From: CAVUMR01 sp963742715
GTDB taxonomy: Bacteria; Actinomycetota; Actinomycetes; Mycobacteriales; Micromonosporaceae
Length of the DNA: 64,000 nucleotides
Direction: 5' to 3'
Assembly: GCA_963742715.1 (NCBI GenBank)
Contig: CAVUMR010000001.1
Span: 1,633,744-1,697,743, forward strand
This document shows positions 54,571 to 63,531 of the stretch, in pieces. The stretch's first letter is position 1; each line of letters starts with the position of its first letter. The notes beneath the pieces are model-generated. The model did not search any database and was not told the DNA's origin. It saw only the letters and a list, made by a program, of their open reading frames with translations. The translations under genes and the position numbers were made by a program.

Positions 54571-55673
54571 CGCCGGGATCCCGTGCGGTCGATCCCGAAG
54601 AGCTCGAGTGCGTTCTCGCCGAAGACCTTGCGCCGCTGCGCCTCGCTGAAGGGGACCTGGTTGACCTTCATGGGGTGGTCGAAGTCGTGGTGCGGCCAGT
54701 CGGAGGCGTAGATCGTGGTGTCCTCGCCGTCGTAGAGCTCCATCAGCGTGACGAGGTCGCGCAGCCGCTCCGGCTCCTCGATCGGCTGGGTCGCCACGTA
54801 GACGCGCTTGAGGTAGTGGCTCGGGCGCTCGGTGAGGAACGGGACCTCCCGCCGGCGCTCGAGGTACTCCTTGTCGAGCCGGTTGCACAGGAACGGCATC
54901 CAGGAGATCCCCGCCTCGGTCACCCCGATCCTGAGCTCCGGGTAGCGGACGACGACGCCGGTGGAGACCATGCTGACCAGGTTCGCGAGGATCGCGAAGG
55001 TGTGGCTGGTGGCGTGGCGGGCGAACTCCGTGTCGAAGCCGTGGTTGTTGAACGGGAAGACCGGCGACGTGACGGTGACCGAATGCAGCAGCACCGGCAG
55101 CCCGGCGTTCTGGGCGGCGTCGAAGATCGGGTCATAGCGGCGGTGGCCCCAGAGCGGGTCGAGCCCTGCGCAGGGCAGGTAGACCGAGACGATCGAAGGG
55201 TCGTCGGCGTAGCGCTCGATCTCGCGCGCGGCGTCCTCCGGATCCTGCGGGCAGGCGACGATCGCGCCGAGCAGCGCGGCGTGGCGGGAGGTCCAGCAGT
55301 CGACGAGCCAGGCGTTGTAGGCACGGGCCAGCGCGGCCGCGTAGCCCGCCTGCGGCAGCACGGCGAGCTTGAGCAGGTGATCGGGGAAGAGCACCGCGAG
55401 GTCGATGTGGATCGCCTGCAGCTCGGCGACCATCTGCTCCGGCGTGTGCACCATGCGCGTCCCCTCGTGGGAGGTCGGGAAGCGCGCCGTGAGCGTGCCG
55501 TCGCCTCCCGGTGAGAAGCCCGGGATGTCGAGATAGCGCTCGGGAACGTCCGCCACGTTGCGCAGCGCGACGTCCCATGGCCCGTCGCAGTACGGAGCGA
55601 GCGCGCCGGGGCTCTCGTGGACGTGGACGTCCGCGTCCACGATCAGCAGATCGGACAACGAGGTGCGGGCCAC
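54567..55673 (-). CDS. Amidohydrolase-2 family (ACMSD/resorcylate decarboxylase-like) protein
   Basis: 368 residues, TIM-barrel. The metal motif at the start is IVDADVHVHE (His-x-His), and further ligand regions are VLLHSVTVTS, RYPELRIGVTEAGISWMPFL and YASDWPHHDFDHP, the family's typical C-terminal Asp/His. Members decarboxylate or hydrolyse aromatic or semialdehyde acids. Coupled to a Rieske ferredoxin, a role in aromatic or heterocyclic acid breakdown is plausible; not proven. GTG 55673 is six bases after CATCAT (plus 55680-55685) and divergent from the MBL gene. Confidence 0.86.
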   Translation of the reverse strand: MARTSLSDLLIVDADVHVHESPGALAPYCDGPWDVALRNVADVPERYLDIPGFSPGGDGTLTARFPTSHEGTRMVHTPEQMVAELQAIHIDLAVLFPDHLLKLAVLPQAGYAAALARAYNAWLVDCWTSRHAALLGAIVACPQDPEDAAREIERYADDPSIVSVYLPCAGLDPLWGHRRYDPIFDAAQNAGLPVLLHSVTVTSPVFPFNNHGFDTEFARHATSHTFAILANLVSMVSTGVVVRYPELRIGVTEAGISWMPFLCNRLDKEYLERRREVPFLTERPSHYLKRVYVATQPIEEPERLRDLVTLMELYDGEDTTIYASDWPHHDFDHPMKVNQVPFSEAQRRKVFGENALELFGIDRTGSRR

Positions 55674-55718
55674 GGGGCGATGATGCCAGCCGCGACGAGG
55701 CCGTACGATCCCGCCCTC

Positions 55719-56609
55719 ATGGAGGTGGCGACGGGGATCCACCGCATCGAGGGCGATCTCGGCGAGCGCTACGTGTGCCAGTACCTCCTGGTCGGCGAGG
55801 AGCGTGCGCTGCTGGTGGACAGCGGCCTGCGCGACATGCCCGAGCAGGTCATCGCGCCGTACCTCGCGGGGCTCGGCCGGTCGCTGGCCGACCTCGACGA
55901 CGTGCTGATCTCGCACGCCGACGTCGATCACTGCGGCGGCAACCGCTCGCTGCGCGCCGCGGCGCCGGGCGCCCGCCTGCTCTGCGGTGAGGCCGATCGC
56001 GCGTGGATCGAGTCCAACGCCGCCATGCTCGCGGGCAACTACCGCTGGTACGAGCCCTACGGATTCGGCCCGACGACGGAGGACGTGGCGTTCCTCCAGC
56101 ACGAGCTGGGCGGCGACGCGCCTGTGGACATCGGGCTGCAGGGCGGCGAGACGCTCCGCCTCGGTCCCTCCTGGCGCGTCGAGGTGCTCGCGCTGCCCGG
56201 TCACACGCCTGGGCACCTCGGGCTCTGGGATCCGCGCAGCGGCGCGGCGATCATCATCGACGCCGCCCTCGCCGACGGCGTCTACGACCGCGCCGGCACG
56301 CGCCTGATCCCGCCCCGCTACTACACGGCCCCCGGCTACGAGGCGACCCTCCGGCGCCTGCGCGCGCTCGATCCCGCACTCCTGCTGACCGCGCACTACC
56401 CCGTCATGGAGCGCGACGACGCGCGGGCGTTCCTCGACCGCTCGCTCGCGTTCGTCCATGCCGTGCGCGATGCCGTGCGCGCGGGCATCCGGGCGGGGAC
56501 CACCGAGCTGTGGCCGCTCACCCAGGCGGTGGACGCGGCGGTCGGCCCGTTCCCGAGCTTCACGCACGAGCTCGCGGCGTCCGTGCGCGCCCATCTCGCC
56601 GAGGTGTGA
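55719..56609 (+). CDS. MBL-fold metallo-hydrolase
   Basis: 296 residues. The metal motif reads SHADVDHCGGN, a variant of HxHxDH with Asp in place of the second His, plus LPGHTPGHLGLWD and LTAHYPVMERDD. It probably binds one or two zinc ions; the reaction is unknown, likely a thioester or lactone hydrolysis. ATG 55719 lies nine bases after TACGAT (55704-55709), a leaderless start; an upstream ATG at 55683 is also in frame. Divergent from and perhaps functionally linked to the amidohydrolase operon. Confidence 0.88.
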   Translation: MEVATGIHRIEGDLGERYVCQYLLVGEERALLVDSGLRDMPEQVIAPYLAGLGRSLADLDDVLISHADVDHCGGNRSLRAAAPGARLLCGEADRAWIESNAAMLAGNYRWYEPYGFGPTTEDVAFLQHELGGDAPVDIGLQGGETLRLGPSWRVEVLALPGHTPGHLGLWDPRSGAAIIIDAALADGVYDRAGTRLIPPRYYTAPGYEATLRRLRALDPALLLTAHYPVMERDDARAFLDRSLAFVHAVRDAVRAGIRAGTTELWPLTQAVDAAVGPFPSFTHELAASVRAHLAEV

Positions 56610-56629
56610 ACACTTCTAAGGTGGGCGCG

Positions 56630-58241
56630 ATGTGGCGGTGGCTCGCACTCGTCCTGCTCGTCGCGCTGACGGCGGCCGACGCCGCGAGCGCGGCGGTGGC
56701 GAAGCCGCGCTTCGTGCGCAACATCGACACGGGGGAGACGGGGTGGTTCTCGTCGCCCGGGCTCGTCGATCTCACCGGCGACAAGAAGCTCGAGATCGTC
56801 GCGCCCTTCTACAGCACGCTCGTCTACAACGCGAAGGGCCGGCTCCTCGGCAAGGGCACGGCGAGCAAAGGACGGGTCTACGCGCCCGGCGTGGTCGCCG
56901 ACCTCGACCGGGACGGCGTGAAGGAGATCGTCGTCGGCGGCAACGACGGAACCGTGGCGGCCTACAACCTCGGCGCCGGAGGGCTGCAGCCCAAGGCCGG
57001 CTGGCCGGCCTCGACCTGCAGCGGCGGCGAGTGCCCGGAGACCCGCGGCATGGCGGCGGCCGACCTCGACGGAGACGGTCGCATCGAGGTCGTGGCCACG
57101 ACCACCAACACCTCGTCCACCGGCTCGCAGGTCTTCGCCTTCACCGCCTCGGGCGCCAACGCGCCCGGCTGGCCGCGCTACAGCGCGGCCGACGCGACCT
57201 TCAACGGCGTCGGCAACCACGGCTACGGGGCCTACGGGGAGAACGTCGGGATCGGGCAGCTCGACGACGACCCGCAGCGCGAGGTCGTCGTCACCTACGA
57301 CAACCACCAGATCAACCTCTTCAACCACGACGGCACGTCGGTGCTCGCGTCGCCGTGGTACACGAACCGCCAGAGCGGCCACGTCGGGAAGCGCCTCGGA
57401 TGGGGTCAGTTCATCCGCTGGCTCAGGCCCAAGGTGGAGGACCGCCACTACCACCGGCACGCCGGCGACTGGCCCGACGTGAAGAAGACGCCGTGGCTGC
57501 AGTGGACGGCCTCGCCGCCGTCGATCGGCGACCTCGACCGCGACGGTCGCAACGAGGTCATCGGCGTCCCCAACGTCGAGCAGGAAGGAGCCGTACGAGA
57601 CGCAGGCCTACGCGTTCATGGTGCTCGACGGCGCGTACGGCAACGGGTCGCGCTCGGGTCGCCGGCACAAGGGCTTCAACCGGCTCCCGCTCACGCGCAA
57701 GCCGGCGGTGCGCCGCGACGGCGACTTCTACCCGCCGAGCGGCATCCCCGCTCCGACCATCGTCGACCTCACCGGCAACCGCCGCCCCGAGATCGTCGCC
57801 CCGATCCCCGACGGCTTCATCTACGCGATCAGCCCGAAGGGCAAGCGACTGTGGCGGCACAACTTCGCCCGCGGAGACGCGAAGACCTTCGCGTCCGAGG
57901 TCGTCGCCGCCGACCTGAACCGCGACGGCCGGACCGAGCTCGTCTTCGGCACCTACGGCCGGGCGCGCAACTCAGGCCGCCTGGTCGTGCTCTCCGCACG
58001 CGGCAAGAAGCTCCACGACCTCCGCCTGCGCAACCAGGGCACGAACGGCAACGGCATCGGCATCCCCGCGGCACCGTCGATCGCCGACGTGAACCGCGAC
58101 GGCAAGCTCGAGATCGTGGTCACGACGTTCGACCACGGCATCGACGTCTACCGCGTCCCGCGCTCGAACACGAAGCGCCTGCCGTGGCCGACCGGCCGCG
58201 GCAACCTCCCGCGCAACGGCGCCGCCTTGAAGACGTCGTAG
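56630..58241 (+). CDS. Secreted FG-GAP/VCBS beta-propeller protein, one frameshift
   Basis: 536 residues after removing one extra base near 57582. A signal peptide (MWRWLALVLLVALTAADAASA) precedes repeated FG-GAP blades: PGVVADLDRDGVKEIVVGGN, AAADLDGDGRIEVVATTT, PSIGDLDRDGRNEVIGVPN, EVVAADLNRDGRTELVFGTY and IADVNRDGKLEIVVTTFD. Each has the Asp-x-Asp-x-Asp-Gly calcium loop. The fold is an integrin-like propeller, probably on the cell surface. ATG 56630 is seven bases after TAAGGT (56617-56622), a leaderless start 20 bases after the MBL gene. Confidence 0.88.
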
Positions 58242-59486
58242 CCGGGCGTGAGGGTGTCGTGGGGGTCGAACCTCCGCTTGGCGGCTTCCAGCTGAGCGAA
58301 GGCCGGGCCCAAGTGGTCGCGCCACTGGCGTCGGGAGAGCGAGAAGCGCGCTCACGGGTACAGCGTGCCGCCGGCGGCCTTGATGCGCCGGTAGGTCGCC
58401 TGGTTGGCCTCGACGAGGCGCCTCGCCGCGCGGCGGTCGCCGCTGATGGGGAGGGCGGACCAGATTGAAGGCGTAGGACAGCGTGTCGGACGGCATGCGG
58501 AGCAGCGGGCTGGAGATCGCCGGACGTGCGGAGCGGGGAGAGCACGATCTGGCCGAAGACGGACCGAGGTCGGCCGGCGGCTCCAGCGCAGCCAGCTCGG
58601 CATCGACGGACCGACTCGACGCCGGCGGTCGCCGATGAAGGTCGTCAGCCACGGGTTGCGGGAAGTCCCACTGCCCGTTGGCCCGCAGCGCCGCCTCCAG
58701 CGGGGCGAGGCGGTCCAGAGTACTCCCGGTAGGTGGTCGTCATCGCTTCCCGGCGCGCCGCGTCGTCGCAGCACGAGCGAGCAGCCGCGTCATCCGGTGG
58801 TTCGCGCGTCGGCGACGCTCGAGCCGGAAGTCGAAGCCGTCGCCCGGCGCGGCGCGGATGGCTGCCCTGCACGGCGTCGAACCGATCGTGCCCGCGAACG
58901 CCCGCGCGTCCGCGAGCATGGTGCCGAGGTAGCGAGGCGCAGACGACGCCCGCTGCGCGTAGCCGAGTCGCTGACCTGGATCGCGACCACTCCGACCTGA
59001 CCGAGGCCGAGGCCGCGTCGAAGCGCGGGATGCTGCCTCCGCCGAGCAGACTCGTCTGGCCGTGCGGCTCAACTTGACGATAAGCGTTGCGTCCTGCACC
59101 CCGCGCCAGTGCGCGCTCGAGCCGCCGACGACCAGGTGCCACTCGACCGCATCCGAGATAGTCGGTCAGGACGGCGGCGCACCTGCGCGCGCACGTCGAG
59201 TATCGACTGCCGGGCCTCGACTGTGGCGCCCGATGTTTCGCGTCGAGTGGCCGTTCGCCGCCTAATGTCGTGGCTGGAGCGCGTCGCAGCTCGCGCGTCC
59301 GACTCCTGCGCACGAGCGTCCGAGCATCGGCGGCAGCGCGCCGCGTCGCCGCGTCGAAACGGAGCTCACCATCCAGAGCCGGCAGCGGCGCGAACGCTGC
59401 GCGGCCTGCGCCGGGATCGCCGTCGTGGTGCCCCAGACGGCGGCCGCCGCGCCCACGATGGCGTCGCGGCGCGTCAACCTCGTCAT
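58230..59486 (-). pseudogene. Broken FAD-linked oxidase (cytokinin dehydrogenase/BBE-like) with Tat signal
   Basis: The gene begins at ATG 59486 with GGGAGG upstream and a twin-arginine signal (MTRLTRRDAIVGAAAAVWG). Pieces of an FAD-binding oxidase follow in at least three alternating frames: LPALDGELRFDAATRRAAAD, VLTDYLG, APGDGFDFRLE, MTTTYREYS, PWLTTFIGDR, ISSPLLRMPSDTLSYAFNLV, RLVEANQATYRRIKAAGGTL and RQWRDHLGPAFAQLEAAKRR with RFDPHDTLTPGYDVF. The order matches a full-length FAD oxidase of about 420 residues ending in the cytokinin dehydrogenase-type C-terminal domain. More than six frame changes in 1.2 kb make it either a decayed gene or a very poorly sequenced stretch. Confidence 0.75.
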
Positions 59487-59557
59487 GAAGCCTCCCAGCC
59501 TCGTGTCTGTGATGCTCATCGAGACGAGGATGCGTCACCAGCCCGAACGCGCCTGAT

Positions 59558-59571
59558 CCCAGAATGCTGGG
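59558..59571 (-). terminator. Possible nrdJ terminator hairpin
   Basis: CCCAG-AATG-CTGGG lies about 70 bases downstream of the nrdJ stop in its transcription direction. A second inverted repeat, CGACG-GTTAA-CGTCG, lies at 59578-59592. Neither has a T-run. Confidence 0.3.
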
Positions 59572-59639
59572 GGCCGACGACGGTTAACGTCGACCGAGGG
59601 CCGACGCGGAGTCGACCCCCGGGGACACCGCGTGCTGAC

Positions 59640-62576
59640 TCAGCCGCAGCCGGTGTTGTTGCCGCAGCTCGAGCACGTGTAGCACGAGCCCGTGCGCTGC
59701 ATCATGCCGCCGCACTGCGAGCAGGCGGGGCCGAGGTCGAGCCCGACCATCTTCGCGGGCAGGACCGGCGGCGAGTCGGTCATCGCCGACGCCGCGGACT
59801 TCGTGGTGCCGGGCGCGCTGGCCTTCGGGGTCGTGCCGCCGTTGCCCCCGTTGCCGCCCTGGCTCGGGCCGGCCGTGTCGCTCGCGGCGGCGCCGGTCGC
59901 GAGGTCCTGCGCCGTGCGGCGCGCGCGGACCTCCTTGGTGAGGATCCCGAGGTCCTCCTGCACGTCGGCGTCGAGGAAGCGCGAGGCGAGCCAGCGCATG
60001 ATGTAGTCGGGCATCGACTTGGCGAACGGGATCTCCGGGTTGGTGGTGATCCCCTCCGGGTCGAAGCGCATGTAGGCGAACTTGCGCACGAGCGTCTCGA
60101 GCGGCACGCCGTACTGCAGCGAGATCGAGATCGCGGTCGCGAACGAGTTCATCATGCCGCGCAGGGTCGAGCCCTCCTTGCCGACGTCGGTGAGGAAGAT
60201 CTCCCCGACCGAGCCGTCGTCGTACATGCCGGCCGTGATGTAGCCCTCGTGGCCGCCGAGCGAGAACTTGTGCGTGATCGACTGGCGCTCGCGCGGCATC
60301 CGGCGCCGCTGCGGGCCCGCGTCCTCGCGCGTGCGCTTGATCGCCTCGGCGACGGCCTCCTCGATCAGCGGCGCGATCTGCGCCGCGGGCACGAGCTTCT
60401 CGCCGTCGGGCGTGACGTAGCCGCCCTCCTCGTCGCCGTCGACCGTGGTCGTGACCGACTTGCCCTGCTGCGCGTCGGTGCGCAGAGCCTGCGCGGTCTT
60501 GGAGCCGTCGCGGTAGATCGCCAGCGCCTTGACGCCGAGCTTCCACGACTGGATGTAGGCCTCGGCGATGTCCTCCACCGTGGCGGTCTCGGGCAGGTTG
60601 ACCGTCTTGGAGATCGCGCCCGAGAGGAACGGCTGGACCGCGCCCATCATCTTGATGTGGCCCGGGTGCGAGATCGCGCGCTCGCCGACCGCGACGTCGA
60701 ACACCTCGAGGTGCGCGGGGTCGAGCCCGGGCGCCCCGACGATCGTCGAGTGCTCGGTGATGTGGGCCTCGATCTGCTCGATCTGCTCGTCGCTGTAGCC
60801 GAGCGTGCCCAGCGCCATCGGCACCGTGCGGTTGGCGATCACCATCGAGCCGCCGCCGACCAGCTCCTTGTACTTGACGAGCGAGAAGTCGGGCTCGATG
60901 CCCGTGGTGTCGCAGTCCATCAGGAACGAGATCGTCCCCGTGGGCGCGAGCACCGTCGCCTGCGCGTTGCGGTAGCCGTAGAGCTCGCCGAGCGCGACCG
61001 CCTCGTTCCAGCTCTCGCGCGCGGCCGCCAGCAGCGGCGCGTCCTCGCAGGTGGAGTCCGGGATCGAGTAGGACGCGTCACGGTGCATCCGCATGACGTT
61101 GTTGTGCGCCTCGCGGTTCTCCTGGTAGCGGTCGTAGGGGCCGATGCCCGCGGCGACCTTGGCCGACTGCAGGTACGCGCGCCCGGTCATCAGCGCCGTG
61201 ATCGCGGCGGCGGTGCCGCGGCCGGCGTCCGAGTCGTAGGGCATGCCGTTGGCCATCAGGAAGGCGCCGAGGTTGGCGTAGCCGAGGCCGAGCTGGCGGA
61301 AGGCGCGGGCGTTCTCGCCGATCTCCTTCGTCGGATAGCTCGACGGGCCGACGATGATCTCCTGCGCGAGGAAGACGATGTCGACCGCGTGGTTGAAGCG
61401 GTCGACGTCGAGCGAGCCGTCGGGCCGGCGGAACTTCATGAGGTTCAGCGACGCGAGGTTGCAGGCCGAGTCGTCGACGTGCATGTACTCCGAGCACGGG
61501 TTGGACGCGTTGATGCGGCCCGAGTTCGGCGACGTGTGCCACTGGTTGATCGTCGTGTCGAACTGGACGCCGGGATCGGCGCAGCGCCAGCCCGCCTCGG
61601 CCATCTCGCGCATGAGCTCGCGCGCGGGGATCGGATCGCCGACCGGCTCGCCCGTGGCGCGCGACGGCAGGTGCCAGTCCTCGTCGTTCTCGACCGCCTG
61701 CATGAACGCGTCGGTCACGCGCACGGAGTTGTTGGCGTTCTGGTACTGGATCGACTGGAAGCCCTCGCCGTCGATCGACATGTCGAACCCGGCGTCGCGC
61801 AGCGCGGCGGCCTTGTCCTCCTCCTTCGCCTTGCACCAGATGAAGTGGCGGATGTCCGGGTGGTCGATGTCGAGCACGACCATCTTCGCGGCGCGGCGCG
61901 TCTTGCCGCCGGACTTGATCGTGCCCGCCCAGGCGTCGGCCCCGCGCATGAAGGAGACAGGACCGGAGGCGGTGCCGCCCTTGGACAGCGGCTCGGTCGA
62001 CCCGCGGATGTTGGAGAGGTTGATGCCCGCGCCGGAGCCGCCGCGGAAGATCTTGCCCTCCTTGGTGTTCCAGTCCAGGATCGACTCCATCGTGTCCTGC
62101 ACGCTGAGGATGAAGCAGGCCGAGCACTGCGGCTGCTCCTCGAACCCGACGTTGAACCAGACCGGCGAGTTGAACGCCGCGAGCTGGTTGAGCAGGATGA
62201 AGCTGAGCTCGGCCTCGAAGGTGTCGCCGTCCTCGGCGGTGGCGAAGTAGCCGCGCTCACGACCCCAGTCGGCGATCGTGCCGGCGACGCGCGAGACCAT
62301 CTGCTTGACCGAGCGCTCGCGGGTCGGCGAGTCGAGCTGGCCGCGGAAGTACTTCTGGGCGACGATGTTCGTGGCGTTCTGCGACCACGACTTCGGGAAC
62401 TCGACGTCCTTCTGCTCGAACGCCACGCGGTCGCCGTGGCCGATCCGCGCGTCGCGGAGCTCCCACTCGACCTGGTCGAAGGGGTGAACGCCGGGCTGTG
62501 TGAACAGCCGTCGCACACTCAGCGCCTCCCCCATCCGGGGCTCCGTCTTGAGCGCTGTGTGGGGCGTTGACTCCAT
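59640..62576 (-). CDS. nrdJ: Vitamin B12-dependent (class II) ribonucleotide reductase
   Basis: 978 residues, intact. It reduces ribonucleotides to deoxyribonucleotides using adenosylcobalamin, in or without oxygen. Seen: QCSACFILSVQD and NPCSEYMHVDD, carrying the active-site Cys residues, FRGGSGAGINLSNIRGST, LAPTGTISFLMDCDTTGIEP, and a C-terminal zinc-type tail with CSQCGG and CYTCSSCG that re-reduces the enzyme. The ATG at 62576 is seven bases from GAGGAG (plus 62584-62589); the adjacent ATG 62579 is only four bases from it. The gene has a consensus TATAAT promoter and a long leader of about 130 bases. Confidence 0.96.
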   Translation of the reverse strand: MESTPHTALKTEPRMGEALSVRRLFTQPGVHPFDQVEWELRDARIGHGDRVAFEQKDVEFPKSWSQNATNIVAQKYFRGQLDSPTRERSVKQMVSRVAGTIADWGRERGYFATAEDGDTFEAELSFILLNQLAAFNSPVWFNVGFEEQPQCSACFILSVQDTMESILDWNTKEGKIFRGGSGAGINLSNIRGSTEPLSKGGTASGPVSFMRGADAWAGTIKSGGKTRRAAKMVVLDIDHPDIRHFIWCKAKEEDKAAALRDAGFDMSIDGEGFQSIQYQNANNSVRVTDAFMQAVENDEDWHLPSRATGEPVGDPIPARELMREMAEAGWRCADPGVQFDTTINQWHTSPNSGRINASNPCSEYMHVDDSACNLASLNLMKFRRPDGSLDVDRFNHAVDIVFLAQEIIVGPSSYPTKEIGENARAFRQLGLGYANLGAFLMANGMPYDSDAGRGTAAAITALMTGRAYLQSAKVAAGIGPYDRYQENREAHNNVMRMHRDASYSIPDSTCEDAPLLAAARESWNEAVALGELYGYRNAQATVLAPTGTISFLMDCDTTGIEPDFSLVKYKELVGGGSMVIANRTVPMALGTLGYSDEQIEQIEAHITEHSTIVGAPGLDPAHLEVFDVAVGERAISHPGHIKMMGAVQPFLSGAISKTVNLPETATVEDIAEAYIQSWKLGVKALAIYRDGSKTAQALRTDAQQGKSVTTTVDGDEEGGYVTPDGEKLVPAAQIAPLIEEAVAEAIKRTREDAGPQRRRMPRERQSITHKFSLGGHEGYITAGMYDDGSVGEIFLTDVGKEGSTLRGMMNSFATAISISLQYGVPLETLVRKFAYMRFDPEGITTNPEIPFAKSMPDYIMRWLASRFLDADVQEDLGILTKEVRARRTAQDLATGAAASDTAGPSQGGNGGNGGTTPKASAPGTTKSAASAMTDSPPVLPAKMVGLDLGPACSQCGGMMQRTGSCYTCSSCGNNTGCG

Positions 62577-62579
62577 CAT

Positions 62580-62714
62580 CCGACTCCTCTCCCGTTCCGT
62601 GGCCCGTCTTTCGGGCCGTCTTGGCTGAATTCGCGGGTTGTCGATACTGCTCCGAGGCCCGGACGGACTCAAAAGAGCCCTGCTAATCAGCGCAAACGGA
62701 GGGGTGATTCAGTC
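62580..62714 (-). promoter_or_regulatory. nrdJ 5' leader with GC hairpin
   Basis: The leader includes a perfect hairpin GGCCCG-loop-CGGGCC (62601-62617) about 25 bases before the start, just upstream of the ribosome site. I looked for and did not find the cobalamin riboswitch B12 box here. The leader could still carry another control element. Confidence 0.45.
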
Positions 62715-62720
62715 CGAAGG

Positions 62721-62748
62721 ATTATAGACGGTGCGGACCGCGGCCAAG
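62721..62748 (-). promoter_or_regulatory. nrdJ promoter with perfect TATAAT
   Basis: On the minus strand CTTGGC (plus 62743-62748) precedes TATAAT (plus 62721-62726) by 16 bases. The -10 word overlaps the TAA stop (62722-62724) of the upstream gene. Confidence 0.7.
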
Positions 62749-63490
62749 GCGGATCCAGTCGACGAAATCAGCCCACGTTGCGCCCGCGCGGTAGGTCGCC
62801 TCGCCCCAGGCGTGGCGCGGGCCGGCGAGCCGCTCCTCGCCCCAGCCGAGGCGCCGCGCGAGCAGCGCCAGCACGGCCAGCAGCGCGCTCAGCGCGAGCA
62901 GCCCGAGCGCGATCAGGACGCCGACGGGCGTGCCCTCGTGGGGCCGGTTGAGGAGCACGGGCGCCGCGGGCGCGGGCGGCGCCGAGTTCGCGATCGGGGG
63001 CGGCGGCGCGACGGTCGGCGTCGGGGTGGCCTCCGGCGCGGGAGCGGCGTTCTCGCCGCCGGGCGCCGGCGCGGGGTTCGCCGGCTGCGCGGGCTCCGGG
63101 GAGGGCGCCGGCGGCGCCGGTCTGCGCGGGCGGGGACGGCGTGGTGCCGCCCGCCGAGCCTCCGGCCGCGCCGTCGTCGTCGCCGTCCGTCCCGGGCTGG
63201 GTCGGCGAGTCCTGCGCGAGGCAGTCCTGGCGGCCGCGCTCGCGCTCGCGGCGCGCCGCCTCGACCGCGGGGCGGAAGGCGGGCGTCTCCTCCTCGATGT
63301 CGGGCGTGATCTCCTTGAGCGTCCGGCGATAGGCGGCGACCGTGTGGTCGCAGGGCTCGATCGCCGCGTCGGAGCGGTAGTCGTCATAGACCTGCTGCGG
63401 CGCGCGCGACAGCTGCGCCGCGGCCCCGGCGGGCAGCGCGGTGAGCAGTGCGAGCGCCGTCACGAGGGCCCCGATCAAGCGGACGAGCAC
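62722..63490 (-). CDS. Secreted-type membrane-anchored protein with Pro-rich linker, one frameshift
   Basis: About 255 residues after removing one extra base near 63125. Unknown family. It has a signal peptide (LVRLIGALVTALALLTALPA), an exported helical domain with two Cys (IEPCDHTVAAYRRTLKEITP; RRERERGRQDCLAQ), a long Pro/Ala/Thr linker and one membrane helix near the end (VGVLIALGLLALSALLAVLA) with a cytoplasmic tail ending LGRGPHRL. The domain faces outward, tethered to the membrane. GTG 63490 was chosen at the signal peptide start. It is transcribed toward nrdJ. Confidence 0.75.
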
Positions 63491-63531
63491 ACGCGAAAGG
63501 GTACCGACGGACTGGTATCACTCTCGGCCGC

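Noticed and set aside
62580..62714. Cobalamin riboswitch before B12-dependent nrdJ
   Set aside because: The leader lacks a recognisable B12 box and the expected multi-stem core; only one small GC hairpin is present.
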